64,000 nucleotides of DNA from Candidatus Delongbacteria bacterium (GTDB lineage: Bacteria; CAIWAD01). The DNA is taken from assembly GCA_020634015.1 (NCBI GenBank), contig JACKCN010000001.1, positions 727,001 to 791,000 of the forward strand, in the 5' to 3' direction. The position numbers were made by a program, and so were the translations under genes. Positions 7,146 to 16,221 of this stretch are shown in pieces (the first letter of the stretch is position 1; each line of letters opens with the position of its first letter). Below the pieces are notes generated by a model, which worked only from the letters and a program-made list of their open reading frames with translations, was not told where the DNA came from and ran no database searches.

Positions 7146-9071
7146 TCAGGGTTGGTAGGTTGGGGCCGTCCAGCCCGAAGCGCCGGGGAAGCCCGCTCCG
7201 CCGCCGCCCAGCGAGGTTGGCGGCATGATGAACGAGCTGCCTGAATGCGCCACCCCGGTGCCCAGCATCAGCAGCCCCACGGCAGGTCCGCCGGCACCGC
7301 CACCTCCCGCACCTCCAGAGCCTCCGGTGCCTCCACTTCCGCCGCGTGCCCCATTGCCTCCATCATCCTGCTCATTGGAACCTCCGTAGGGACCGCCATT
7401 CCCGTACCATCCGCCTGGGTGGCCCGTTCCACCGACTCCGCCGGCCCCTCCATTGCCTCCGCTTCCAGGCTGGAAGGTACACTCCAGAAACTCGGTATTC
7501 TGAGCCTGCCCGATGTAGACGGCGAATGTACCGCCACCGCCCTGGCCCGCGCCTCCGCCCTGACCGGGTGTTCCGCCCGTGCCACCACCACCGCCCGAGC
7601 TTCCGAAACTGTCACACGCGGTGGTGCCGCCACCACCGCCTCCACCACCACCACCGCCACCGCCCGGCTGGCCCGCGGTTCCCGGGTTGCCGGATCCGGT
7701 CAGGAAACCAACGGTGGTGAAGCCGGAATTGACGACGGACTGCCCGATGCCGGGAGTTCCGAAGGCTCCAGCGCCCCCATGTGAACCGGCCTGGCCCGGA
7801 TGCCCGGACGATCCTCCCTGACCTCCGCTGCCACCATTGGGGCCCGAACCCGACACTCCCGAACTGCCCGACCCGCTGCCGTGGCCAGCATTCCCACCGC
7901 GGCCCCCGGAGTAGACACCAGTGGCGATTCCTCCCAGACCACCCGGAGGCCGGTTGCAGTTGTCACAGAAGATGCCGTCATCCTCACAGCCGGGCACTCC
8001 CGAATTGCCGGCGTCGAAGATCGATGGACCGTTCGCCCCCGCCGCCCCCGGAACTCCGCTGCCGGCCGGCCCCGTGCGGAAGCTGCAGTTGTCGAAGGTC
8101 ACACCATCCAGATCGCGCAGAAATGCCCCGTAGCAGGACCCGCCGCTGCCCGTGTGATTCGTGCCGTTGAAGGTCAGGTTGTAGAGCTGGCACTGCACGA
8201 CCTGGATTCCCTGCAGGGCGCTGTTGCCCGCTGGATTGCTGAATTGTGTCACAGTCTGCGGATCGCATTCGCTGAAGTCCTCGTCGAACCCCCCACGCAC
8301 CAGCAGGTCGCTGCGCAGATCCGCCGCCTGCGCATAATTGCCCCTCTGCACGTAGATCAGATTGCGTTGAGGAGTGAACTGGACCATGTCCATGGCATGC
8401 TGCAGGGTTTCCAACGGGGATCCCGGGGAGCCGTCGTTGGCGTCCGAACCCCCGGGAGCCACATGCCAGGCCCGGTCGACATTCCAGCTCCAGCCAAGAG
8501 CGACCAGCAGCGTGTCCGCTTCGCCGCAGGGGTCGCTGACGATCAGGGTGGCCACCAGACTGTCGGGCAGCTCGGGCAGGTCCAGCTGCACGGCCAGCTG
8601 GTCGAACTCGCCGAAGCCGGGCACGCTCCAGTGCACCGACAGCGAATCGCCATCCGGGTCGCTCGAGGGACTGGCGTCCAGTGTGACACTTTCGAGCCCG
8701 AAGGACTGCAGGGGATTCTGTACCACGGCAGCCACGGGCTTCGCGCTGGTGTAGACCCGGAAGAATCCCAGCTCTCCGTCCGCGGGCAGACTGACGTGCA
8801 GGCGTCCATCTTCCAGAGTGGTGGCGGGATCATCAATGATCACGAAGCCGCTCCAGGCATCCTGGGACGTGGCCAGGGACCAGCAGGGTCCGGAGTCGGG
8901 CCAACTCAGGTCCAGCAGGCCATCCTCGTAGACCAGCTGCAGATCGGAAATCGTTGCACGATCGGCCTCGTCCACGGGCAATCGCTCGATGGCCTGCGCC
9001 AGAAGGGGCGCAATGGCCAGCAGCAGCGCACAGGTCGCGGCTCGGTGTCTGAATCGAGTGGAATGGATCAT
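7146..9071 (-). CDS. Secreted glycine-rich surface protein with PKD-like and DUF1565-like parts
   Basis: A 641-residue protein. Residues 1-27 are a signal peptide (RHR, then hydrophobic, ending LAQA). About residues 35-120 form a beta domain, followed by a PKD-like segment (DASPSSDPDGDSLSVHW) and then a DUF1565-type segment (WHVAPGGSDANDGSPGSPL) that usually opens a right-handed beta-helix. The remaining 300 residues are extremely Gly-rich, with GGSGG and an uninterrupted run of 13 Gly. The ATG at 9071 follows AAGGAG. No sorting domain is found at the C-terminus, which ends SGWTAPTYQP. Probably exported and surface-associated; function unknown. Confidence 0.8.
   Translation of the reverse strand: MIHSTRFRHRAATCALLLAIAPLLAQAIERLPVDEADRATISDLQLVYEDGLLDLSWPDSGPCWSLATSQDAWSGFVIIDDPATTLEDGRLHVSLPADGELGFFRVYTSAKPVAAVVQNPLQSFGLESVTLDASPSSDPDGDSLSVHWSVPGFGEFDQLAVQLDLPELPDSLVATLIVSDPCGEADTLLVALGWSWNVDRAWHVAPGGSDANDGSPGSPLETLQHAMDMVQFTPQRNLIYVQRGNYAQAADLRSDLLVRGGFDEDFSECDPQTVTQFSNPAGNSALQGIQVVQCQLYNLTFNGTNHTGSGGSCYGAFLRDLDGVTFDNCSFRTGPAGSGVPGAAGANGPSIFDAGNSGVPGCEDDGIFCDNCNRPPGGLGGIATGVYSGGRGGNAGHGSGSGSSGVSGSGPNGGSGGQGGSSGHPGQAGSHGGAGAFGTPGIGQSVVNSGFTTVGFLTGSGNPGTAGQPGGGGGGGGGGGGGTTACDSFGSSGGGGGTGGTPGQGGGAGQGGGGTFAVYIGQAQNTEFLECTFQPGSGGNGGAGGVGGTGHPGGWYGNGGPYGGSNEQDDGGNGARGGSGGTGGSGGAGGGGAGGPAVGLLMLGTGVAHSGSSFIMPPTSLGGGGAGFPGASGWTAPTYQP
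7627..7665 (-). repeat. Poly-glycine codon tract (GGN run)
   Basis: A run of 13 consecutive glycine codons, seen on the plus strand as repeated CCACC/CCG triplets, inside the glycine-rich protein. Such triplet runs change length by replication slippage without breaking the frame. Confidence 0.8.
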
Positions 9072-9521
9072 CGGGCGGGTCTCCTTGCTTGCGAATCCTG
9101 GCCGCTGGGTGTTCCGGGAGCGGAGCCCAGCGCTTGGAACCGGGGGTTCCGTTCGTGGTGTGGACTGAGTGCGTCCGGGCTGGTGGACATGCCCGTGAGG
9201 ACGCTGCGGCTGTGCCGTGTGGTGCTTGAAGACGCACACACTCCGGCACTTCCGCGCGGTGTCGCAATCCGTGTCAGCCTGTGTGGGGCGAGCCGTGTAT
9301 CTCGTGGGCAGGGCATGAAGTAGGCATTTGAACCGCAGCCAGAAAAGCGATTCCCGCAGGAACCGCGCATCCCGGGCCCGGCTCAGATGCACGAAACCGG
9401 GGCAAATGCACTCTTGCAATCAGCGCTTCAACTCTTGAAAAACAAGCAGTTGACTCGGGCACGCTCTTTGCTTTGCCGCCCAGGATCACTCGCCCCGGAC
9501 AGGCGAAAACAAGGAGCTCTC
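9072..9521. other. Divergent intergenic region, 450 bases
   Basis: This stretch separates two divergently read surface-protein genes, each with its own AAGGAG ribosome site close to the start (minus at 9076-9090, plus at about 9511-9516). Promoters for both must lie here, but I see no certain -35/-10 boxes, no hairpin and no conserved small gene. Confidence 0.4.
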
Positions 9522-12398
9522 ATGCCGCATGCAAGGTCCTTCCATCCGATCCGCTGGAGGCAGCCCCTGATTCTGCTGCTTTTCCTGTGGATCTCCGTCT
9601 CCCCCGCAATGGCCCAGGACTCCCACCAGATTCTGGTGCAGCGCTCGGATGGCACACCGGTTGCCAGCGTCGCGGGCATGGAAGTCCGTGGTTATGCCGG
9701 CAGCAGCTGGCGCGAGACCGGCACCTTCGAGGGGCAGGGTCTGTTCAGTTTCCTGGATCCCGCGGTGACGACGGCTCGGATCATCCTCAATGGCATCAGC
9801 TCGGACAGCGTTCCGCTGGGTCAATCGGCCCAGCTGGTGGACTTCGCGGTGCAGGTGCTCAAGAGCCCGCAGGCGGGTGGCGGCGGGCGCAACGTCAACG
9901 AGGTGCGGCTCTATCAGGGCAGCACCTGGCGCGCGAATCTGGCCCAGAGCGGCGCCGCGGGTGAGTATCACATCGATGTGGTGGACGGGGTGGACCTGCG
10001 CGCCCATGTGATCAAGGATGGACTGGGACAGTTCACCGATGCGGTACGGCCCGGGGACTCGGAGGCCATCGACATCCAGTTCCAGCTGGTGGACTTCGCG
10101 GTGCAGGTGCTCAGAAGCCCGCAGGCGGGTGGCGGCGGGCGCAACGTCAACGAGGTGCGGCTCTATCAGGGCAGCACCTGGCGCGCGAATCTGGCCCAGA
10201 GCGGCGCTGCGGGTGAGTATCACATCGATGTGGTGGACGGGATTGACCTGCGCGCCCATGTGATCAAGGATGGACTGGGACAGTTCACCGAGTCGGTACG
10301 GCCCGTGGATTCGGACGCCATCGACACCCAGTTCCAGCTGGTGGACTTCGCGGTGCAGGTGCTCAAGAGTCCGCAGGCGGGTGGCGGCGGGCGCAACGTC
10401 AACGAAGTGCGGCTCTACCAGGGCAGCACGTGGCGCGCCAATCTGGCCCAGATCGGCGCTGCGGGTGAGTATCACATCGATGTGGTGGACGGGGTGGACC
10501 TGCGCGCCCATGTGATCAAGGATGGACTGGGGCAGTTCACCGATGCCGTGCGGCCCGTGGATTCGGACGCCATCGACACCCAGTTCCAGCTGGTGGACTT
10601 CGCGGTGCAGGTGCTCAAGAGTCCGCAGGCGGGTGGCGGCGGGCGCAACGTCAACGAGGTGCGGCTCTATCAGGGCAGCACGTGGCGCGCCAATCTGGCC
10701 CAGATCGGCGCTGCGGGTGAGTATCACATCGATGTGGTGGACGGGGTGGACCTGCGCGCCCATGTGATCAAGGATGGACTGGGGCAGTTCACCGATGCCG
10801 TGCGGCCCGTGGATTCGGACGCCATCGACACCCAGTTCCAGCTGGTGGACTTCGCGGTGCAGGTGCTCAAGAGTACGCAGGCGGGTGGCGGCGGGCGCAA
10901 CGTCAACGAGGTGCGGCTCTATCAGGGCAGCACCTGGCGCGCGAATCTGACCCAGAGCGGCGCTGCGGGTGAGTATCACATCGATGTGGTGGACGGGGTG
11001 GACCTGCGCGCCCATGTGATCAAGGATGGACTGGGGCAGTTCACCGAGTCGATTCGGCCGGTGGACTCGGAGGCCATCGACATCCAGTTCCAGCTGGTGG
11101 ACTTCGCGGTGCAGGTGCTCAAGAGTCCGCAGGCGGGAGGCGACGGGCGCAACGTCAACGAGGTGCGGCTCTATCAGGGCAGCACCTGGCGCGCCAATCT
11201 GGCCCAGAGCGGCGCTGCGGGTGAGTATCACATCGATGTGGTGGACGGGGTGGACCTGCGGGCGTACTGCATTCTCGAAGGCCTGGGGGCCTTTGGCTCG
11301 ACCGTGCGTCCGGCTGACTCCGCGGAGCAGGATGACACGATGCAGCTGGTGGACTTCTTCATCGCGCTGGACAGTCAGGATTGCCAGGCCGTACCGCTCT
11401 CCGAGGTGCGCCTCTATCAGGGAAACACCTGGCGTGGAAACTTCTCCTTCGCCTCGCCGGTGCGGGAACTGCACCATGATGTGGTGCCCGGCGTCGAAGT
11501 GCGGGCCTGGCTCAGCCGTTCTGGCATTGGAACCTTCACCGCCGCGTGTACTCCAGGTACGCGGGCGGACCAGCCGGACCTGATCCTGGCCGCCCCCACG
11601 GTGCGTTTCGATCCGCTGGATGGGGCATCACAGGCTCGGCTGTATGAAGGAAACACTCATCGGATGACCCTGAACCGCGCACCGGAAGGAGACTTCAGTG
11701 TGGTGCTCGTGGAAGGCATGTCCGGACTGCGATTCTGGATTTCCTCGGCCTTCAGTCCCGAATTCGCCGTGTCCACCCAGTCCGGCATTCTGGCCGATGA
11801 CGGCACCAGCCTGGTCCAGTCCACCGTGGACACCTGCTGGGAACCAAACGACGATGTGGCGGCCACCGTGCTCACCGACCTGGTGGCCTCGCCCGGCGCC
11901 ACAGGGCTGATCGAGTTGAGCTGGACCCTGCTGGATGGGCACTCCTTCGTGTTGTTCCACCTGCAGCGCGACGGAACTTGGCTGAACACGAGCATTCCGG
12001 TGGCAGCGGGCATCCGCGAGTACCGCTTCGTCGATCCGGAGCCCGCGGTGGGCCTTGTGTCCTGGCGTATCTGGGGCGAAGAACTGGACGGCACTCAACA
12101 GCTGCTGGCCGAATTGACCAGTCAGGCGCTGCCCGAGAGCTTCGAGCTGCTGGGGGCCTGGCCCAATCCCTTCAACCCGGACACTCGGCTGCGGCTGAGT
12201 CTGGATCGTGAGCGCGACATCCAGCTTTCGGTGTACAACCTGCAGGGGGCCTTGGTGAGCGAGCTGTATCGTGGCATTCTGCCCGCGGGCATGCACGAGG
12301 TCACCTTCAGCGGCACCGGTCTTTCCAGCGGCGTCTACCTGGTGCGACTGCAGTCGGGCGACGCTCAGCGCAGCATGAAGGTGATGCTGGTGAAGTAG
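9522..12398 (+). CDS. Tandem-repeat secreted protein with type IX (Por) C-terminal sorting domain
   Basis: A 958-residue exported protein. Residues 1-27 are a signal peptide ending AMAQ. After one divergent module (about 30-103) come six almost identical 84-residue modules (104-607, each starting QLVDFAVQVL and containing NEVRLYQGSTWRANL) and two diverged ones (to about 745). Then follow an FN3-like domain and an 80-residue C-terminal domain starting WPNPFNPDTRL and ending SMKVMLVK, a textbook type A sorting domain of the Por/type IX system. Such cargo is moved over the outer membrane and anchored or released there. The ATG at 9522 follows AAGGAG. A strong terminator follows at 12484. Modules look beta-rich; adhesin or matrix protein is an inference. 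Confidence 0.9.
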   Translation: MPHARSFHPIRWRQPLILLLFLWISVSPAMAQDSHQILVQRSDGTPVASVAGMEVRGYAGSSWRETGTFEGQGLFSFLDPAVTTARIILNGISSDSVPLGQSAQLVDFAVQVLKSPQAGGGGRNVNEVRLYQGSTWRANLAQSGAAGEYHIDVVDGVDLRAHVIKDGLGQFTDAVRPGDSEAIDIQFQLVDFAVQVLRSPQAGGGGRNVNEVRLYQGSTWRANLAQSGAAGEYHIDVVDGIDLRAHVIKDGLGQFTESVRPVDSDAIDTQFQLVDFAVQVLKSPQAGGGGRNVNEVRLYQGSTWRANLAQIGAAGEYHIDVVDGVDLRAHVIKDGLGQFTDAVRPVDSDAIDTQFQLVDFAVQVLKSPQAGGGGRNVNEVRLYQGSTWRANLAQIGAAGEYHIDVVDGVDLRAHVIKDGLGQFTDAVRPVDSDAIDTQFQLVDFAVQVLKSTQAGGGGRNVNEVRLYQGSTWRANLTQSGAAGEYHIDVVDGVDLRAHVIKDGLGQFTESIRPVDSEAIDIQFQLVDFAVQVLKSPQAGGDGRNVNEVRLYQGSTWRANLAQSGAAGEYHIDVVDGVDLRAYCILEGLGAFGSTVRPADSAEQDDTMQLVDFFIALDSQDCQAVPLSEVRLYQGNTWRGNFSFASPVRELHHDVVPGVEVRAWLSRSGIGTFTAACTPGTRADQPDLILAAPTVRFDPLDGASQARLYEGNTHRMTLNRAPEGDFSVVLVEGMSGLRFWISSAFSPEFAVSTQSGILADDGTSLVQSTVDTCWEPNDDVAATVLTDLVASPGATGLIELSWTLLDGHSFVLFHLQRDGTWLNTSIPVAAGIREYRFVDPEPAVGLVSWRIWGEELDGTQQLLAELTSQALPESFELLGAWPNPFNPDTRLRLSLDRERDIQLSVYNLQGALVSELYRGILPAGMHEVTFSGTGLSSGVYLVRLQSGDAQRSMKVMLVK
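9831..11342 (+). repeat. Six head-to-tail 252-bp coding repeats
   Basis: Six units of exactly 252 bases start at 9831, 10083, 10335, 10587, 10839 and 11091. Differences are confined to a few codons, e.g. Asp-Ala versus Glu-Ser before VRP and Val versus Ile in VVDGVDL. The third and fourth units are nearly identical even at silent sites, so the array expanded recently or is being homogenised. A seventh, strongly diverged unit starts at 11343. Confidence 0.95.
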
Positions 12399-12483
12399 CA
12401 CCGCTCGCCGGCAAACTCGGGCCCTGCCGAGCATGGGCGGGTGCTCTGCCGGGCGGGTTCGCAGCGCGGCTCAGCTCTCAATC

Positions 12484-12524
12484 GGCCCTCTGTCATCTTC
12501 AGTGACAGGGGGCCTTTCTTCTTT
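12484..12524 (+). terminator. Rho-independent terminator after the repeat protein
   Basis: A 12-bp stem (arms 12484-12495 and 12503-12514, one G-T wobble) is followed by a T-rich tail at 12515-12524. It lies 86 bases after the repeat-protein stop and faces the plus strand. Confidence 0.85.
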
Positions 12525-12750
12525 GCCCTGCCCGATCCGTGTGACACCGGAAGTCACGGCGAGGCAGTGGAATCCCGCCACCGACCATGTGGCTCAACAC
12601 CCCACCCCGGATGGCTGGTATCAACCACTGTGGGGAAATGCCCCAGTTGGATTCTGCCAAGTCCTTGAAAATCAACGGATGATTTTTGGTCCGAGACTTG
12701 CCAGTGACGAAGCAGCGCCAGGTGGTGCGGTTTCAAGCGGGGGATGGATC
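12525..12750. other. Leader of the small secreted protein gene
   Basis: About 225 bases between the terminator and the next ATG. It should hold a promoter for 12751-13188. A GGGGGA ribosome site is visible just before 12751; no other element is recognised. Confidence 0.4.
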
Positions 12751-13188
12751 ATGTTGCGACTTACGACGTCAACCAGCAATTGCCCCAAGGGACTGGTCAT
12801 GCCCTTGATCCTGTTGCTGATCTGGATCCTGCTGGCTCCCATCACGTTCGCGGGTGATCACGCTCTACCGGCAGAGACGGCGCCGGCCAGCACTGCGCTG
12901 GATGCACCCGATTCCCGTGTGAATGACACGCTGTCGATCGTGGAGTATCGGGCCGCCTGCTGGAATCAGCCTGCCAGCCTGGAGCTGACTCTGGGCCAGG
13001 AACGCGGAGTGCGGCTGGAGCTCTGGGGCCAGCGCGTTGGATCACGCCGGGTCATCGATGCGGGAAAGTTGAAAGCCGGACAGCACTCGCTGGCGCTGCC
13101 GACCGTCTGCGCGGTGGGCGAGCTGATGACCGTGAAAGTGCATTCCGAAGGCATGGTGCGTTGCATGAAAGTGCTCACACTGGACTAG
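12751..13188 (+). CDS. Short exported protein consisting mostly of a sorting-domain-like module
   Basis: A 145-residue protein with an N-terminal export signal (hydrophobic stretch about residues 17-34, ending ITFAG). After a low-complexity linker, the last 75 residues (SLELTLGQERGVRLELWG... LKAGQHSLALP... RCMKVLTLD) follow the strand pattern of type A Por/type IX sorting domains: a hydrophobic strand, 'G-L-AG-H', then a final basic strand. So this would be almost nothing but signal peptide plus sorting domain. The ATG at 12751 has a GGGGGATGG site. It lies downstream of the large type IX cargo but is separated by a terminator. Function unknown; a decayed cargo gene is the main alternative. 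Confidence 0.65.
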   Translation: MLRLTTSTSNCPKGLVMPLILLLIWILLAPITFAGDHALPAETAPASTALDAPDSRVNDTLSIVEYRAACWNQPASLELTLGQERGVRLELWGQRVGSRRVIDAGKLKAGQHSLALPTVCAVGELMTVKVHSEGMVRCMKVLTLD

Positions 13189-13247
13189 GAGCACGTTTGG
13201 TGGGGGGCCAGGCGTTCTTCGAATTCAGGAGGCAGTGAGTACGAATT

Positions 13248-13282
13248 CAGATGACCGGCAGTCCTCGGACGCCGGTCATCTG
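13248..13282. terminator. Bidirectional hairpin between convergent genes
   Basis: A perfect 12-bp stem (13248-13259 with 13271-13282) and an 11-base loop lies between the small secreted protein gene and rex. The right arm includes the rex stop codon; a short CTTTCT follows on the plus strand. Confidence 0.65.
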
Positions 13283-13938
13283 CTTTCTGAACGGTCCCGC
13301 GCCAGACTGTTGAGCTGGTGACTGAGATTCATGATGCCCACCGAGAGATTCTCGTTCTGCACGACCACGCCGTCGGGCACGATCACATTCTCGGGGCTGA
13401 AGTTCCAGATGCCCTTGATGCCCGCCTCCACCAGAATGTCGCACACCTGCTGCGCCACCTGATGCGGCACGCAGATGATGCCCAGCTCGATGGACTGCTC
13501 GGCGATGAACGTGCTCATCTTCTCCATGGCCATCACCTCGATGCCGCGCAGACGCAGTCCGATCAGCTTGGGATTGGTGTCGAAGATTCCGCGCAGGTAC
13601 AGATTGAAACGTTCGAAATCCTGGTAGTTGGCCAGGGCCTGCCCCAGATTGCCCGCCCCCACCAGCACCATGTGTTGGCCTTCCTGCAGATACAGCACAT
13701 CACGCAGGCGCTCCTGCAGGACACGCGTATCGTACTTGCGCCCCTGGCGACCGAAGCCCCCGAGGGTGAAGAAGTCCTGTCGCAGCTGGGTCGCCTTGAT
13801 TCCGATGATGCGTGCCATCTCGGCCGAGCTGATTTCCGTGCGGTCCTCGGGGAGATTGCAGAGAAAATTCAGGTAACGGGCGAAGCGCAGCACGGTGAAT
13901 GGCGGGATGCGCTGGGGCACTGTACTGCGTGTCGGCAA
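13276..13938 (-). CDS. rex: Redox-sensing transcriptional repressor Rex
   Basis: A 220-residue (or 214) Rex protein, which senses the NADH/NAD+ ratio and represses respiratory or fermentative genes when NADH is low. The N-terminal winged helix is present (VLRFARYLNFLCN... ISSAEMARIIGIKATQLRQDFFTLGGFGRQGRKY), followed by the Rossmann motif VLVGAGNLGQALANY and the C-terminal dimer helix. No ATG exists near the conserved N-terminus: a TTG at 13938 or a GTG at 13920 must be used, and the reading frame continues upstream only through the repeat region. The GTG would give the family's usual length. It is monocistronic, between the minisatellite and a hairpin. Confidence 0.92.
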   Translation of the reverse strand: MPTRSTVPQRIPPFTVLRFARYLNFLCNLPEDRTEISSAEMARIIGIKATQLRQDFFTLGGFGRQGRKYDTRVLQERLRDVLYLQEGQHMVLVGAGNLGQALANYQDFERFNLYLRGIFDTNPKLIGLRLRGIEVMAMEKMSTFIAEQSIELGIICVPHQVAQQVCDILVEAGIKGIWNFSPENVIVPDGVVVQNENLSVGIMNLSHQLNSLARDRSESR

Positions 13939-14043
13939 GGTGTCCGGTTCCGGTTTGAGTGAAGGTTGTGTCGATTCTGGGTGCGGGGCAAAGCTGTTAA
14001 TATCCTCACAGGAAGGCAAGCTTGAACACCTTGTCTGTAAATC

Positions 14044-14690
14044 GTGGCAGATTCGTGGGTGGCTCCGGGGGCGACTCGGTGGGTGGCTCCGGGCCAGGCT
14101 GGATGCCTGACTCCGGGGGTAACTCGTTGGGTGGTTCGGTGGGTGGCTCGGTGGGAGACTCGTCGGGTGGCTCCGTGGGTGGCTCGGTGGGTGGCTCCTG
14201 GGTGGCACCGGGCCGGGCAGGATGCCTGGCTCGGGGGAGTGGATCGGTGGGTGGCTCCGATGGGTGGCTCCGGGGCGGGGCAGGATAGCTGACTCGATGG
14301 GTGGCTCCGTGGGTGGCTCCGTGAGTGGCTCGGTGGGAGACTCGGTGGGTGGCTACGGGGCCGGGCAGGTTGCCTGGCTCCGTGGGTGGCACCGGGCCGG
14401 GCAGGATGCCTGGCTCCGGGAGTGGATCGGTGGGTGGCTCGATGGGTGGCTCCGGGGCCGGGCAGGGTGCCTGGCTCCGTGGGTGGCTCCGCGCCGGGCA
14501 GGATGCCTGGCTCCGGGAGTGGATCGGCGGGTGGCTCGATGGGTGGCTCCGGGGCGGGTCAGGATAGCTGACTCGTTGGGTGGCTCCGTGGGAGTCTCCG
14601 TGGGTGGCTCCGTGGGTGGCTCCGGGGCGGGGCAGGATAGCTGACTCGTTGGGTGGCTCCGCGCCGGGCAGGATGCCTGGCTCCGGTCCG
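14044..14690. repeat. GC-rich minisatellite, 12-bp units in higher-order blocks
   Basis: About 650 bases between glyS and rex are built from variants of a 12-base unit (GTGGGTGGCTCC). Larger blocks also recur: a roughly 63-base block starting GCCGGGCAGGATGCC appears near 14212, 14397 and 14492, and a block containing GGATAGCTGACTCG appears near 14282, 14562 and 14634. Because units are multiples of three, long open frames exist on both strands (VGGS repeats on plus, EPPT repeats on minus), but none has a ribosome site or a conserved partner, so I call it non-coding. Confidence 0.9.
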
Positions 14691-14714
14691 GATGGCGCGG
14701 CCCCCCTGAGGCAT

Positions 14715-14751
14715 GAAAAAGAAAGAGGGCGAACCCGAATCGGATTCGCCC
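14715..14751 (-). terminator. Rho-independent terminator of glyS
   Basis: An 11-bp stem with one wobble (14727-14737 and 14741-14751, loop ATT) is followed on the minus strand by a T-rich tail at 14726-14715. It lies 24 bases after the glyS stop. Confidence 0.88.
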
Positions 14752-14774
14752 CCAGGAACGTCAGGCAGTCAGGA

Positions 14775-16100
14775 TCACTGGGCCAGCTGGCCAGCCAGCC
14801 AGGCCTTGAGATTGGCCATGGGAATGCGCTCCTGCTGCAGGCTGTCGCGGTGGCGCACGGTGGCACAGTGGTCTTCCTTGCTGTCGTAGTCCACCGTGAT
14901 GCACCAGGGTGTGCCCACCTCGTCCATTCGGCGATACCGGCGACCAATGGCCCCGCTCTGGTCGAAGAAGACATTCCAGTTGCCGCTGAGCTCACGATGC
15001 AGCTGTTCGGCCATCTCGCCAATGCCGTCCTTCTTCATCAGGGGCAGCACGGCGGCCTTGATCGGGGCCAGTCGCGGGTGGAAGCGCAGCACGATGCGTT
15101 CCTCGTCCTCCACCACATCCTCCTGATAGGCGTCGCAGAGGAATGTCAACAGGGTGCGGTTCAGCCCCGAAGAGGTTTCAATGATATAGGGCAGATAGCG
15201 CTCGCCGCGCCCCGAGTCGATGTAGTCCATCTTCTTGCCGCTGTGCTCGGCATGACGGCGCAGGTCGAAATCGGTGCGGTTGTGGATGCCCTCGATCTCG
15301 TTCCAGCCGAAGGGGAACTGGTATTCCACATCCCAGGCGTCCTTGGCGTAGTGCGCCAGTTCGCCGGGGCCATGCTGGTGCAGGCGAAGGTTCTCGGGCT
15401 TGATGCCCAGGCGCTTGTAATACTCCAGACGCTCGTTCTTCCAGCTCTCCATCTCCTCCGTGTCCGTCCCCGGTTTCACGAAATACTGCATTTCCATCTG
15501 CTCGAATTCGCAGGTACGGAAGATGAAGTTGCCCGGCTTGATCTCGTTGCGGAAAGCCTTGCCGATCTGGGCAATGCCGAAGGGCACCTGGAGACGGGCC
15601 GAACTCTGCACGTTGAGATAGTTCACATAAATGCCCTGGGCCGTCTCGGGGCGGATGTAGACCTGGTTGGCCGTGTCTTCCAGCGGTCCCATGTGGGTCT
15701 TGAACATCAGGTTGAAATTGCGCGGCTCGGTGAGTTCACCGCCACAACTGGGGCAGGTGCCGTCGTTGTCGGCGGGCAGCTGGTCGGCGCGGAAACGGCT
15801 GCGGCACTTCTTGCAGTCGACCAGGGGATCCACGAAACCATCGACGTGGCCGGAGGCCTGCCAGACTTCGGGACGCATCAGGATCGACGCGTCGATGCCC
15901 GCGATGTTGGAGTGACGGCGGGTCATCTCCGTCCACCACTCGTGCGAGATGTTGTTCTTCAGTTCCACGCCCAGGGGGCCGTAGTCCCAGCATGAGGCCA
16001 GTCCGCCATAGATTTCGCTGGACTGGAAGATGAAGCCCCTGCGTTTGCACAGGCTCACCAGCTTGGCCATGGTGTCGTTGGCCATCGGTTTTTCCGCCAT
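14775..16100 (-). CDS. glyS: Glycyl-tRNA synthetase, class II alpha2 type
   Basis: A 441-residue cytoplasmic enzyme charging tRNA-Gly. It is the single-chain (eukaryote/archaea/Firmicutes-like) form: KLVSLCKRRGFIFQSSEIYGG at the start, class II motif 2 region (FRNEIKPGNFIFRTCEFEQMEMQYF, about residues 190-214) and the C-terminal anticodon domain (APIKAAVLPLMKK... GTPWCITVD). The ATG at 16100 follows GGGAGA; MANDTMAK five codons on is an alternative. It is 121 bases downstream of recO and ends at a strong terminator. Confidence 0.97.
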   Translation of the reverse strand: MAEKPMANDTMAKLVSLCKRRGFIFQSSEIYGGLASCWDYGPLGVELKNNISHEWWTEMTRRHSNIAGIDASILMRPEVWQASGHVDGFVDPLVDCKKCRSRFRADQLPADNDGTCPSCGGELTEPRNFNLMFKTHMGPLEDTANQVYIRPETAQGIYVNYLNVQSSARLQVPFGIAQIGKAFRNEIKPGNFIFRTCEFEQMEMQYFVKPGTDTEEMESWKNERLEYYKRLGIKPENLRLHQHGPGELAHYAKDAWDVEYQFPFGWNEIEGIHNRTDFDLRRHAEHSGKKMDYIDSGRGERYLPYIIETSSGLNRTLLTFLCDAYQEDVVEDEERIVLRFHPRLAPIKAAVLPLMKKDGIGEMAEQLHRELSGNWNVFFDQSGAIGRRYRRMDEVGTPWCITVDYDSKEDHCATVRHRDSLQQERIPMANLKAWLAGQLAQ

Positions 16101-16221
16101 GATTCTCCCGGTTTGATCGCCCTGATATCGGCAGTCGGGCCGTCTTGATTCGCTTTGGAGTCTGTCGAACCTGGGGGTTGTGACGGATTTCCCGTTCACA
16201 GGAGACAAGTCCGACCGACTT

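Noticed and set aside
9831..11342. CRISPR-like array
   Set aside because: Units are 252 bases, contiguous and coding, without spacers.
14044..14690. CRISPR or integron cassette array
   Set aside because: No regular repeat-spacer arrangement, no adjacent cas or integrase gene.
14006..15022. A 338-codon minus-strand frame rich in EPPT across the minisatellite and the glyS end
   Set aside because: It overlaps glyS in another frame and crosses the glyS terminator; the repeat units are multiples of three, so open frames arise automatically.
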